This document shows, one piece after another, positions 7,719-16,594 of a stretch of 64,000 nt of DNA. Numbering within the stretch: position 1 is the first letter of the stretch; the number at the start of each line of letters is the position of its first letter. A program made the position numbers and the translations under genes. The notes under the pieces were generated by a model that did not search any database, was not told the origin of the DNA, and saw only the letters and a list, made by a program, of their open reading frames with translations. This stretch comes from Pseudomonadales bacterium (GTDB lineage: Bacteria > Pseudomonadota > Gammaproteobacteria > Pseudomonadales > Ketobacteraceae): assembly GCA_002701845.1 (NCBI GenBank), contig NZXG01000015.1, positions 1 to 64,000 on the forward strand, written 5' to 3'.

Positions 7719-7943
7719 TTACTTGGTTATCCACAAAACCCACTGAATAAACAGCTTGGCAACAAACCCCACCATTCCCAACGTAAGCACCAGGAACAAC
7801 ACAAAGGTCCCGAATTTCCCCGCTTTGGATTCCCGTGCCAGTTGCGCAACGATAAACACCATATACAACATAAACGCAGCCAAGCCGATAGACAGGCCAA
7901 AGCTGGCAATCTGCTGTTCGGTGAAGCCCATGACCGTATTCAT
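7719..7943 (-). CDS. DUF2788 small membrane protein
   Basis: A 74-residue protein with two transmembrane helices (about 15-35 and 47-70) joined by a short basic loop (A-R-E-S-K-A-G-K-F-G). Length and loop match the DUF2788 family of small inner-membrane proteins of gammaproteobacteria, whose function is unknown. It overlaps the 3' end of the DUF2189 gene by 4 bases, so the two are likely translationally coupled, and it ends the minus-strand run that begins with xrtD. Confidence 0.8.
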   Translation of the reverse strand: MNTVMGFTEQQIASFGLSIGLAAFMLYMVFIVAQLARESKAGKFGTFVLFLVLTLGMVGFVAKLFIQWVLWITK

Positions 7944-8755
7944 GAGGTGCCTGCTTCCCGTGCGGCTTCCCTTGGGGGTAGCGCGCTGGCATCCACGCTG
8001 TCACGATACACATGCCAACTGGCGTGCCCCAATACCGGAATTACCAGGACGCTGCCCGCCATGGCCAGTATGCCCAACATGGAACTGACTGCCAGAGTGA
8101 CCGCCCAGACGGCCAACGGAATGGGGTTTTGCAGCACCACCCGCCAACTGATCAGTACCGCGGGCCAGACCGGAATTTTGCGGTCCAGCAGTAAGGGGAT
8201 GGTTACCACCGTGGAGGCGTAGACCGGCGCCGCCAGGGTGACGCCAAGTAACCACCACCATTCAAAGATATGATTGTCCCTGGCCAGGACTATGTACTTG
8301 AGAAAATCCAGGGGCTGGTTGATGGGTACTGGTGACAGGAGAGTGATAAAAGCCGCTGAGGTGAGCACCCAACCGGTACCGGAGAGACACAGCAACAAGC
8401 CGAAGCACACCAGCCGCCAGTCATGCCTGGGGTGCCCCCGCCAGCTCCACCAGGTACGGAACACCAGCCCGAAGCCCACCGGGTCGCCCCGCTCCAGGGC
8501 GCGGCTGACCGCGTACAGACCCACCGCCACCACCGGCGCCAGGGCCAGAAATCCGGTAAAGGCCCCTGCCAGCAGCCAAAATTCATCGTAGGCCACCAGC
8601 AACAGCACCAAACCGAACAAATCCACCGCCGCGCCATGGGCCAGTCCAATCAAGGGTGCCTGAGTAAAGTCAGCCCAGCCTTTCTTCAGCCAGACCAGAG
8701 GGGCTTCTGTAGAGAGTTCCCGAACAATGACTTGAGAAACCGCAGCGTGGCTCAT
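7940..8755 (-). CDS. DUF2189 integral membrane protein
   Basis: A 271-residue inner-membrane protein with about six to seven hydrophobic segments. The N-terminal W-L-K-K-G-W-A-D-F and the arrangement of helices fit the DUF2189 family, whose function is not known. Start ATG 8755. The gene lies 57 bases downstream of the GlyGly-CTERM gene and overlaps the DUF2788 gene, so it may be read with the exosortase operon, although the family is usually found outside such loci. Confidence 0.78.
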   Translation of the reverse strand: MSHAAVSQVIVRELSTEAPLVWLKKGWADFTQAPLIGLAHGAAVDLFGLVLLLVAYDEFWLLAGAFTGFLALAPVVAVGLYAVSRALERGDPVGFGLVFRTWWSWRGHPRHDWRLVCFGLLLCLSGTGWVLTSAAFITLLSPVPINQPLDFLKYIVLARDNHIFEWWWLLGVTLAAPVYASTVVTIPLLLDRKIPVWPAVLISWRVVLQNPIPLAVWAVTLAVSSMLGILAMAGSVLVIPVLGHASWHVYRDSVDASALPPREAAREAGTS

Positions 8756-8811
8756 TAACTCGCGTTCCAGGTCGTTTAACGATCAACCTGGGACTCTAAC
8801 ACAATGATCGC

Positions 8812-10584
8812 CTAATGGCAGCCGCCGTTGTTGGTTCGTCTATTTCTCAGCGCAGCCCGCATCACCAGCAGCAAAAGCAACAGGCCACTGATCAAAGGTG
8901 ACAGGGACCCGCCCCCGCCTCCGCCACCGGACCCATTACTGCTGCGACTACTGTCGGGCTCTGACTCAGTGGGGTCTTCCTCCTTGCGCAAATCAAAGGC
9001 AAACAGAAGCGATTCCGTCTCTTTCGGCACCAATAACAGCGCCAGCACATATTGCCCTGCCGCCAGGTCCAGTCCATCAAGCTGTATCGAAAGATTACCA
9101 CCTGTGGGCAAAAACTTTTTGAACTCCTGGCCTTCGCCATATAAGCCGATGGCCATTTGTTGGGAAGCTACTGGAAAATCCATATCCACCAGGGCAAAAT
9201 CATAAATCCCGGCGTCAAGATCGACCTCTTCCACCGCGGTAAGGCCATCACCGGCGAACAAAAAAGCGCTGGTGAGGGGCTGCTGGGAGGAATCCAGTAA
9301 TGTAGCGCGTAACAACGCATTTCCGGCCGGGCCAGCCTCCGCAACCCCCACCAGATAATACGCTCCGGGCTCAATATCATTCCACTGATGTTCACTGCTG
9401 CCGGTGAAGACTGGAGTTTGGTGGATAGTGGCGCCATTCAACAGGGCATAGGCAGCCTGCTGCGCAAGATTGACAAACTGGAAATCCTGACTCTGCAGGG
9501 TGGCTGTTGGCAATGAAGTGATCTGCAGATTATCCAGTAGTCGGGCTTGACCAAGAGCAACGGCGTCGGAGTGCACCACAGTTTCATTTCCATCCTGCAC
9601 CTGATAGACAATCACAGCGTCAATATCTGAGGGGTGGCTTATATAAACGTTGTATGCGCCCTGTAAATCGACCAGTTCCCCGCTGGCTGCAGGATGCAGC
9701 CATTGTTCCTCTCGCTCTAAATGCAAGCCAAAATTCAGAGCCGGCAGCGATGGTTGCCATGCTTTAGACAGGATACGGTAAGCGGCACCCGCCAGATCCG
9801 GCGTGTTTGGCAGCTGGCTGATCATAGCCGGAAGGCGCTCACCGTCGGGAACCAACAAAACACGATCCTGATAATGCTGGTCGCCGGCGTGAAGTTCCCA
9901 GAAAAAGCCTGAAGCGCCCTCTTCCGGCAGATCCATAGTCAGGGTTAAAACATGGGGCCCGGCTTCAAGCGTCAGCACTTCACTATCTGACTGCGCCTGC
10001 AAATCCAGAACGACAGGACTCCCGGAGGTACCGGCGATCACCGCCCGCGGTGCACCGGTAACCGCGAACCCGGCGTCCGGCTCGATATGGTCGAAGGCAG
10101 AGAATTCGAGGCGAACCTCAGCTGGCTGCGCCAAAGCGAAAGACTGTGTCACCAGCATTCTGTCGTTAGCGGACGATGTGTTCTTGCTAAAACTCAACTG
10201 CTCATCAAACAGCGGCACGCTATCCACCGGTTTCACCGCAAGCAGCGTTTCAGCGATGGTGGCATCTCCCAACTCCACGTAGGCCAGCAGATTATATTCT
10301 CCAGCGGGGAGTGTCACTTCTGCGCTGGTTGACCCAAGCGCGACTTTCACAGCATGAGTGGTGCCGTTAAGCAGAATCGCTTCGCCAGTGACGGGCTCGC
10401 TTCCGGTGGGCAGTTGTGAAAACGCCAGGGTCAAGGTGGTTTCCTGCGCCAGCGCCACTTTATCCGTAAACGCCGACGTCTTCCCCTGAATAAACACAAC
10501 GCCTTGTGGTGTCTCTGCGGCCACCACAGTGCCAGCAAGAGCAAAACAGAAAACAGCCAGAAAGTTCAGTAATTTGTTAAACAT
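8812..10584 (-). CDS. Secreted protein with GlyGly-CTERM-like sorting tail
   Basis: A 590-residue exported protein of unknown function. Signal peptide at about 1-22 (FNKLLNFLAVFCFALAG, then VVAAE). The mature part is rich in beta-type repeats with Leu-rich A-G-x-Y-x-L-L-A/V patterns, which suggests several Ig- or sandwich-like domains. The C-terminus has an acidic/Ser linker, a run of seven glycines (about 553-559), a hydrophobic helix (SPLISGLLLLLLV) and a basic tail: the GlyGly-CTERM architecture recognised by rhombosortase. I chose ATG 10584, with GGAG nine bases upstream, over GTG 10608. It follows the PrsT gene by 30 bases in the exosortase operon. No rhombosortase is visible in the window. 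Confidence 0.82.
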   Translation of the reverse strand: MFNKLLNFLAVFCFALAGTVVAAETPQGVVFIQGKTSAFTDKVALAQETTLTLAFSQLPTGSEPVTGEAILLNGTTHAVKVALGSTSAEVTLPAGEYNLLAYVELGDATIAETLLAVKPVDSVPLFDEQLSFSKNTSSANDRMLVTQSFALAQPAEVRLEFSAFDHIEPDAGFAVTGAPRAVIAGTSGSPVVLDLQAQSDSEVLTLEAGPHVLTLTMDLPEEGASGFFWELHAGDQHYQDRVLLVPDGERLPAMISQLPNTPDLAGAAYRILSKAWQPSLPALNFGLHLEREEQWLHPAASGELVDLQGAYNVYISHPSDIDAVIVYQVQDGNETVVHSDAVALGQARLLDNLQITSLPTATLQSQDFQFVNLAQQAAYALLNGATIHQTPVFTGSSEHQWNDIEPGAYYLVGVAEAGPAGNALLRATLLDSSQQPLTSAFLFAGDGLTAVEEVDLDAGIYDFALVDMDFPVASQQMAIGLYGEGQEFKKFLPTGGNLSIQLDGLDLAAGQYVLALLLVPKETESLLFAFDLRKEEDPTESEPDSSRSSNGSGGGGGGGSLSPLISGLLLLLLVMRAALRNRRTNNGGCH

Positions 10585-10614
10585 CGACGAAGGCTCCGAA
10601 GGCTGCACTAAAGG

Positions 10615-13008
10615 CTACAGGGAAGACACTTTATCTTCCAATTCACTCAAGGTTGTCTCGGCCTGATTTCTGCCACGAAAGTTTCCTTCCGTCTGTAATG
10701 CGGCGGCCAGGTACTCTTTTGCTTTGGCATAATCCGACGTTTTATAATAGGTCATTCCCAGATGATATTGGATCTCCGGGTTGTTCGGATAAGCCCCCAG
10801 TGCCCGTTTAATTAATGGAAGCGCTTTGTTGTATTCGCCTTTTGCATAATGGACCCAGCCCATGGTGTCCTGGAATAAAGGGTTACTTTGCGCCAGCAGC
10901 CCCTGACTGAGTTCATAAGCCCGTTGTATATCCGCTTCTGCTGCGGATTCTCTGGATACCAGTAACATGGCAAGATTGTTTCTTGCCAGAAGATTGTCGG
11001 TATCAGACTGAAGAATAGCTTCGTACTGATCAATGGCGGCATTGAGCGCACCCTGCCGCTCATACAACCCTGCCAATTCCATACGCAGACGTTGGTTGCC
11101 CTGGGTTTTCTCTATACCTTTACTCAACGCGGATTCAGCGGCTTTCATATCATCCTGCGCCAGAGCGGCAATGGCCAGGTTACGATAGGGTAACCACCAG
11201 CCGGGATTGATTTCCGCCGCTTTACTGAATGAACTCTCAGCGGCAGGGAACTCCCGTTTGGCAAGATATAATTCACCGCGGAAGTTATGGGCCGGCGAAT
11301 TCTGGTCCACTTCCTTAATCACCTCATCAAGCCAGGCAATGGCCTGATCAAACTCTTTAAGTGCCACCAGACTGCGGACTTTGGCGGACATGGGCTCAAT
11401 GGCACCGGGTTTGGCCGCCAACGCCTGATCAAAATAGTTAATGGCTTGCTGATGATCACTTTCCAGCTGATGACTGATACCCAGATAAAGTGCATACACC
11501 GGATTCTCCGGATCTTCGGCGCGCAGATTTTCAGTCAGAGCACGGGCCTTATCACTGTTACCAGCGGCCAGATATTCCGATACCAAGCGCCCCTTAAGCT
11601 CGAGGTTCCCGGGCATCAGTTCTGACGCAACAGCCAGTTGCTCCGTCACTTGCTCCTGGTTGTTCAGCTCTTTGTACAAGCCAGCCAGGCGCAACCGGGA
11701 CTGGATATCCCGTGGCTGCAGACTGAGGGCTGCCTTCAGCATATCCACCGCCAGCTCCGGTTCGTTATTCATTACGTAGGCACTGGCCAACCATTTCAGT
11801 ACCTGAGTATTTTCCGGGTTGGCGTTCAGCACAGTGCGCAGATCGGATATGGCGTTAATGGCATCCTCCTGATCCAGGTGCATTTTTCCCCTTAATGTCA
11901 GGGCACTGATATTGCCAGGATGATCCTTCAATACCGCCGCAAGATGTTCCTCCGCCTGATCAAGATTGCCCTGCATTTCGTTAAGATAGGCCAGTCGGTT
12001 ACGGGCCTTAACCGCCACCGATTCACTTTCGTCGAGATAGGATGTATACATCGCCTTGGCTTCATCCTGGCGCTCGCTACGCACATAGAAATCAGCCAGT
12101 TTGAATCGAATATCAAAGTTGTCTGGATATTCATCCATATATTTTTTGAGAATGGATTCAGCCTTTTCAAGATCTTTCCTCACCACATACAGATCATGCA
12201 ATGCCATGACCGCCGTGGGTACGTTTTCCCCGGACTCTATAATGTCAAAATAAACCTGCTCCGCCTGCTCGGGTCGATCAAGTTTTTCGTAGAAAGCCAC
12301 CAGCTTGTGTTTTAGCTTTACATTGTCCGGATCCAACTCAATCAATCGTTTCAATTTTTCTTCAGCCAGAATAAATTGGCCCCGACCCATATAATACTGG
12401 GCCAGCATGGAATTTATGGAAATACTCTCCGGCTGTGATTTATTGGCCTCCTCCAACACCCTGACAGCCTCATCTTCCCGATCATTGAGCGTCAACATAG
12501 AGGCATACATGATGATGGTATCGATATCATTGGGATCGAGCTTGAATGCCTGCTCCACCAGACTCAGGGCCTGCTCTCGCTCTCCTGTTTTGCCCAATGC
12601 CCCGGCTTTCAGGGTGAGCCCCCCAGTGTGCGTCGGGTCATTCTCCAGCACCTGGTTCGCCAGGTCCAACGCCATTTCCGACTCATTCGCCATGAGATAC
12701 AGCTGGCCCAGCTTAACCTTGGCTTTGGTATGATCCGGTTCCAGTTCCAGCACCGCACGATACTTACCCACAGCCCCGCGCCAGTCCTGCAGCTTTTCCA
12801 GCGTCTCCGCGTATCCAATCAGACCATCCAGGTCTTTGGGGTCGATTTTCAATACGTTTTTATAGTTGATTCGGGCCTTGTCGTAGTCCTCGGTGGCGAA
12901 GCTTTGTTGCGCCTGCTCCAGATACTTTTCTTTACGACCTTCCACGCCATCACAGGCGGCCAGGCCAAAAATGATCGCGATAGCAACTAATAAACAATTG
13001 ATTTTCAT
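10615..13008 (-). CDS. prsT: PrsT-type PEP-CTERM system TPR lipoprotein
   Basis: A 797-residue lipoprotein. The signal peptide ends in G-L-A-A-C (lipobox, Cys about 19). Almost all of the rest is tetratricopeptide repeats, about 20 units with the usual A-x-x-Y/L...P pattern (e.g. A-R-I-N-Y-K-N-V-L-K-I-D-P). Length and layout match the PrsT family found with exosortases (TIGR02917-like), thought to act in envelope polysaccharide or sorting-system assembly. It lies between the WecA-like gene (68 bases upstream) and the GlyGly-CTERM gene, all on the minus strand. Confidence 0.9.
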   Translation of the reverse strand: MKINCLLVAIAIIFGLAACDGVEGRKEKYLEQAQQSFATEDYDKARINYKNVLKIDPKDLDGLIGYAETLEKLQDWRGAVGKYRAVLELEPDHTKAKVKLGQLYLMANESEMALDLANQVLENDPTHTGGLTLKAGALGKTGEREQALSLVEQAFKLDPNDIDTIIMYASMLTLNDREDEAVRVLEEANKSQPESISINSMLAQYYMGRGQFILAEEKLKRLIELDPDNVKLKHKLVAFYEKLDRPEQAEQVYFDIIESGENVPTAVMALHDLYVVRKDLEKAESILKKYMDEYPDNFDIRFKLADFYVRSERQDEAKAMYTSYLDESESVAVKARNRLAYLNEMQGNLDQAEEHLAAVLKDHPGNISALTLRGKMHLDQEDAINAISDLRTVLNANPENTQVLKWLASAYVMNNEPELAVDMLKAALSLQPRDIQSRLRLAGLYKELNNQEQVTEQLAVASELMPGNLELKGRLVSEYLAAGNSDKARALTENLRAEDPENPVYALYLGISHQLESDHQQAINYFDQALAAKPGAIEPMSAKVRSLVALKEFDQAIAWLDEVIKEVDQNSPAHNFRGELYLAKREFPAAESSFSKAAEINPGWWLPYRNLAIAALAQDDMKAAESALSKGIEKTQGNQRLRMELAGLYERQGALNAAIDQYEAILQSDTDNLLARNNLAMLLVSRESAAEADIQRAYELSQGLLAQSNPLFQDTMGWVHYAKGEYNKALPLIKRALGAYPNNPEIQYHLGMTYYKTSDYAKAKEYLAAALQTEGNFRGRNQAETTLSELEDKVSSL

Positions 13009-13076
13009 AGATAATCGGCCAAGTATGTCAGTGACTTAACGGTTGCGAATAATGTCACATTTTTAAGACAGCTGTG

Positions 13077-14726
13077 TTACACCAGCGGCGCAGCCAGCAG
13101 CCAGACCAAGCTGATAACCGCTGCCCCAAAGGCCAGGGTGAAGGGAAATAATCGCAGCTGACGGTAAAGCCCCCGGGTGATGGCGTATTCGAACAGATAG
13201 AGTAATACCAGGTACTTGACCACTTGTAGCGGTAAATGATCCAACTCTATGGCGGAACCGGCAAAATAGGGGATCAACAATGCCAGCAGCACCAGCAGGA
13301 TATCCAGTGGAGTGGTTTCGAAGCGCTCGTATTTCTGCATCATGATGGCGACAAAGACCCAAACCCCGCCCAGCACCACCAATACCCACTCAGTAAGGTA
13401 CCAGTACATGGGACCCGGGTCATTAACGTATGCCAGATAGCAGAGCAACGCACTGAAGGTATAAGTTGTGAGACGATCCAGCCATTCGTTAGCGGTTTTA
13501 CGCAGTGCCACCAGCAGGAACATCAACGCCAGCATTGCCGCCAAGAGAGAAATATCCGCAGACATTTCGTTGATACCCAAACACAGGTGAACCATCAGAA
13601 ACACGCTGAGCAAAAACAGATAATGCGGCAGATACTTATCCAGAGGCCAGTTGTGCACCAGCGTGTGAACCCGGATCCATTGCCTGCTCACCAGTTGCCG
13701 CACGAATCCCGGAGCAGAGAATTGCAGGCCTCTGGACTCCGCATAAGAAAACAAGCGATGAATGATAAGCATATAGAGCAGGAACAAACCAATGGGGAGC
13801 CAGTCACTGCTGTACGCGGTGAAAAACGCGCTGATAATAAAAACCGCCTGAATCAGGTAGAGAATCACCACCGTTTCATAATGACTGAATCCCAGCGCCA
13901 GCAGTCGATGATGGATATGCTGTTTGTCCGGCGCAAAGGGTGAGCGCCCTTTACTGATACGTCGGCCCATAACACACAGGGTATCAAGCAGAGGCAGCCC
14001 AAGGATCAACACCGGAGAGGCCTTGGACAGGGCGATATCCGCATTCTGGGTAAGAAGAATAAGCTCCACACCCAGAATAAAACCCAGAAACTGGCTGCCA
14101 GTATCCCCCATGAACACGGAGGCCGGGTGAGAGTTGAAACGCAGAAAGCCAAGCACCCCACCGATGACCGCCATGGTCAGGATCAGCAGGTCGGCCGCTT
14201 CCACGTTGAGGGCCAGCACTGCGATCAGACCAAAACTGAGCAGAGTGGTACCACCGGCAAGGCCATCCAGGCCATCAGCAAGATTCAGCGCATTGGTGAC
14301 TGCCAGCAGACAAAACAAGGTCAATAACACCGATACCCAGGGCGCTAATGCCTGTCCGTCCATTAATGGCGCATAGGTGATGCTGATATCCCCCAGGAAT
14401 ATTACGATCAGTGAGGCGATTGTCTGACCCAGAAATTTATAGCGATAGGATATGTCCTTACGGTCGTCCCAGACACCGAAGGCCAGAATAACCAGCGCCG
14501 ACAGCAACAGGGCCAGATACTGTCTATCGAAGGGCAGCCAGATGGACATTGGTACCAGGGCGCCCAGGACAATGGCTATACCCCCGATACGGGGTGTGAC
14601 CCGGGCATGCACCTTGCGCTCGTTGGGGGTATCCACTGCCCCGATGGTGGAGGCAAAACGCATCAGCGGTGGAATCAGCAGTAAAGTCAATAGCATGGCG
14701 AGAATCATTATGGCGTAAAAAGTCAT
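13077..14726 (-). CDS. WecA/MraY-type initiating sugar-phosphate transferase with extra C-terminal membrane domain
   Basis: Transfers a sugar-1-phosphate to undecaprenyl phosphate to begin a repeat unit at the inner membrane. Family motifs are intact: D-D-R-K-D (87-91), N-L-A-D-G-L-D-G (148-155), M-G-D-T-G-S (206-211) and H-I-H-H (270-273). The usual enzyme is about 340-380 residues; this one is 549. The added 190 residues carry roughly seven hydrophobic segments of unknown role. The gene sits between xrtD and prsT, so it probably initiates the exopolysaccharide of this locus. The exact sugar (GlcNAc or other) cannot be read from the sequence. Confidence 0.88.
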   Translation of the reverse strand: MTFYAIMILAMLLTLLLIPPLMRFASTIGAVDTPNERKVHARVTPRIGGIAIVLGALVPMSIWLPFDRQYLALLLSALVILAFGVWDDRKDISYRYKFLGQTIASLIVIFLGDISITYAPLMDGQALAPWVSVLLTLFCLLAVTNALNLADGLDGLAGGTTLLSFGLIAVLALNVEAADLLILTMAVIGGVLGFLRFNSHPASVFMGDTGSQFLGFILGVELILLTQNADIALSKASPVLILGLPLLDTLCVMGRRISKGRSPFAPDKQHIHHRLLALGFSHYETVVILYLIQAVFIISAFFTAYSSDWLPIGLFLLYMLIIHRLFSYAESRGLQFSAPGFVRQLVSRQWIRVHTLVHNWPLDKYLPHYLFLLSVFLMVHLCLGINEMSADISLLAAMLALMFLLVALRKTANEWLDRLTTYTFSALLCYLAYVNDPGPMYWYLTEWVLVVLGGVWVFVAIMMQKYERFETTPLDILLVLLALLIPYFAGSAIELDHLPLQVVKYLVLLYLFEYAITRGLYRQLRLFPFTLAFGAAVISLVWLLAAPLV

Positions 14727-14792
14727 GCAGCAATTCTCAACTCTACCAACCGATCGGGGACTCTAATTGCCCGGAGTAACAAACAACGCATA

Positions 14793-16406
14793 TCAATCAG
14801 GAATATACAGGGGCAGGTCGTCGGCGATCTCCTTGACGAATCGCTGCAGGTGGCGTTCGGCTTTTTCCTCCCGCTCGAATTCTCCGATCTCCGTCATAAC
14901 CCGCACCAAAGCGCCATCGGACCTGCCCTGAGTCAGCCGATCCCAAAAGATCCACCATTTGGCCATAAACTCATTGGTGATAATTCGATTTCTTCCCTGC
15001 AGCCAATAATAAGCCATAATCTTGGCATTCCCTTTGGCAATGATGGCACGGTTAACCTCCAGGGGCCTGCCGTTCATGGTGACGCCGGGCACTATCTCCT
15101 GGCTTAACGACTTTATGCGCCAGCCGGCACCGGGCAGACAGGATCGGGGGGAATGAATGGTGCCCTCTCCTTCTGCCTGCACTGCATAGTAAGCCACGTA
15201 AAAATCAATAGGATTGCCGTAAGGTGCCTGGTAATCGGCCACCACGTAATCATCCAGTTTCAGTTCATCCAGAAAATGCGGTGCGATGGAACCGGGGCGT
15301 CCCAACCATTCCCCTTGTAACATGGGAAATGAAGCCAACCGTTGCCGGTCTGGATACACTGTTTCCGCCACCTGCAAGCGGAAGTTCACCAGCACCAGCG
15401 CCAGCACACAGGCCAACACGGCCACCAGGGGCCAGTTGCGGACGAACACGGATGTGGCGGGATAATGCGCACCCGGGGATTCCTTTTCACCGCCCTCCGC
15501 CTCCGGTTTCGGTTCCGGCTCCAGCATCAGGGTATCGGCGAAGGAACGCTTGTCGCCCACCAGCCAACTGATCAGTTTGATTTCGGCGATCAGTACCAGC
15601 AGAGCCCCCATAAAAACCACCCAGCCCTCGAAGTCATGAAGCACGCCTTCCGCCATTTCCTTGCCCCAATATTCCACCGTGACCCCAATGATGCCGATGC
15701 GAATACTGTTCATCAGTACCGAGATCGGCATACTGGAGAGCACAATCAATATCCGGCGCCAAAGCGGGGCCTGGTACAGAATGGCGATAATCATGCTTAG
15801 CGCCAGGAGCGGAAACAGATAACGCAGACCGTTGCAGGCCTCCACCACCTGAAGCTGCATCACGCCAAGATCAATGACGTTACCCTCGTAATAGACGCTG
15901 ATATCGAACAGCCGAATAAACCAGACACCGATCTCAGTGGAAATCAGCTGCAATTGGCTGGACAGGTTGTTATAGAGAAAGGTCGGCAGCTTGACCATAA
16001 ACACCAGCAGCAACAGCGCCGGCCAGATGGCGCGAAACCCCCGCCAGCCCAGGGCAGCCAGCGCCAGGCCCCAAATGCAGATAACGAACGCGTACTGTCC
16101 CATGGTGGAAATCACCGCAAGCCGCCCGGCCATATGCAGCAGCCCCCCCAGCAACACCACCATTACACCCAGCCAGGCGCCCCGGGGTGAGACCTGCAAT
16201 CGGTGACGACGCTGATAGATCAGATAGGCGGCCACCACAGGTATAAAGAAGCCATGGCTGTATTCCTCCTGTTCCTTCCAGGTATCCACCAGGGATAAGA
16301 TGACTGGATAAAACAACCAACACAGGCAGGCCGCCGCTGCCAACAACAGCAACAGCCCGCTCGAAGTGGCCAGTTTATTCACCGATGCGGGATGAGTTGT
16401 GTCCAA
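14793..16406 (-). CDS. xrtD: Exosortase XrtD fused to EpsI domain
   Basis: A 537-residue inner-membrane protein. Residues 1-285 form the exosortase: about eight helices and the catalytic set Cys191 (E-A-C-N-G-L-R), Arg236 (N-S-I-R-I) and His257. Residues about 320-525 form an EpsI domain with one helix and the conserved H-S-P-R-S-C-L-P-G-A-G-W (418-429). Exosortases cleave C-terminal sorting tails; the fused form with nearby VPLPA-type tails fits XrtD. Candidate substrates in the window are at 31231-31830 and 53385-54194. The start is TTG 16406; GTG 16382 is an alternative, and neither has a strong ribosome site. It is the first gene of the minus-strand run, divergent from the GT-C gene. Confidence 0.92.
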   Translation of the reverse strand: MDTTHPASVNKLATSSGLLLLLAAAACLCWLFYPVILSLVDTWKEQEEYSHGFFIPVVAAYLIYQRRHRLQVSPRGAWLGVMVVLLGGLLHMAGRLAVISTMGQYAFVICIWGLALAALGWRGFRAIWPALLLLVFMVKLPTFLYNNLSSQLQLISTEIGVWFIRLFDISVYYEGNVIDLGVMQLQVVEACNGLRYLFPLLALSMIIAILYQAPLWRRILIVLSSMPISVLMNSIRIGIIGVTVEYWGKEMAEGVLHDFEGWVVFMGALLVLIAEIKLISWLVGDKRSFADTLMLEPEPKPEAEGGEKESPGAHYPATSVFVRNWPLVAVLACVLALVLVNFRLQVAETVYPDRQRLASFPMLQGEWLGRPGSIAPHFLDELKLDDYVVADYQAPYGNPIDFYVAYYAVQAEGEGTIHSPRSCLPGAGWRIKSLSQEIVPGVTMNGRPLEVNRAIIAKGNAKIMAYYWLQGRNRIITNEFMAKWWIFWDRLTQGRSDGALVRVMTEIGEFEREEKAERHLQRFVKEIADDLPLYIPD

Positions 16407-16464
16407 AACCAGGGTCCGTTAATAATCAATGGCGTCCAGCCACGGATCATATTTCAAGATTGTG

Positions 16465-16476
16465 TAACTTAAGTTA
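16465..16476. promoter_or_regulatory. 12-base perfect palindrome between divergent xrtD and GT-C genes
   Basis: TAACTTAAGTTA is self-complementary and lies in the 188-base gap between two divergent operons. It could be an operator shared by both. A possible xrtD promoter on the minus strand (TTGAAG, 17 bases, TATATA) lies further upstream. No regulator is known for it. Confidence 0.3.
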
Positions 16477-16594
16477 AACCCTGCCACTCATTTGCATCGG
16501 TAGCGTAAGACTACAGACATATTTCTGTTATATATTACCGGCTTTCAGTCACTTCAATGGCGGGTCGGGTCGCCAGACGCGGGCCTTTTACACC

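Noticed and set aside
7656-8222. 188-codon + frame over DUF2788/DUF2189
   Set aside because: Antisense to two membrane-protein genes; composition looks like an antisense shadow.
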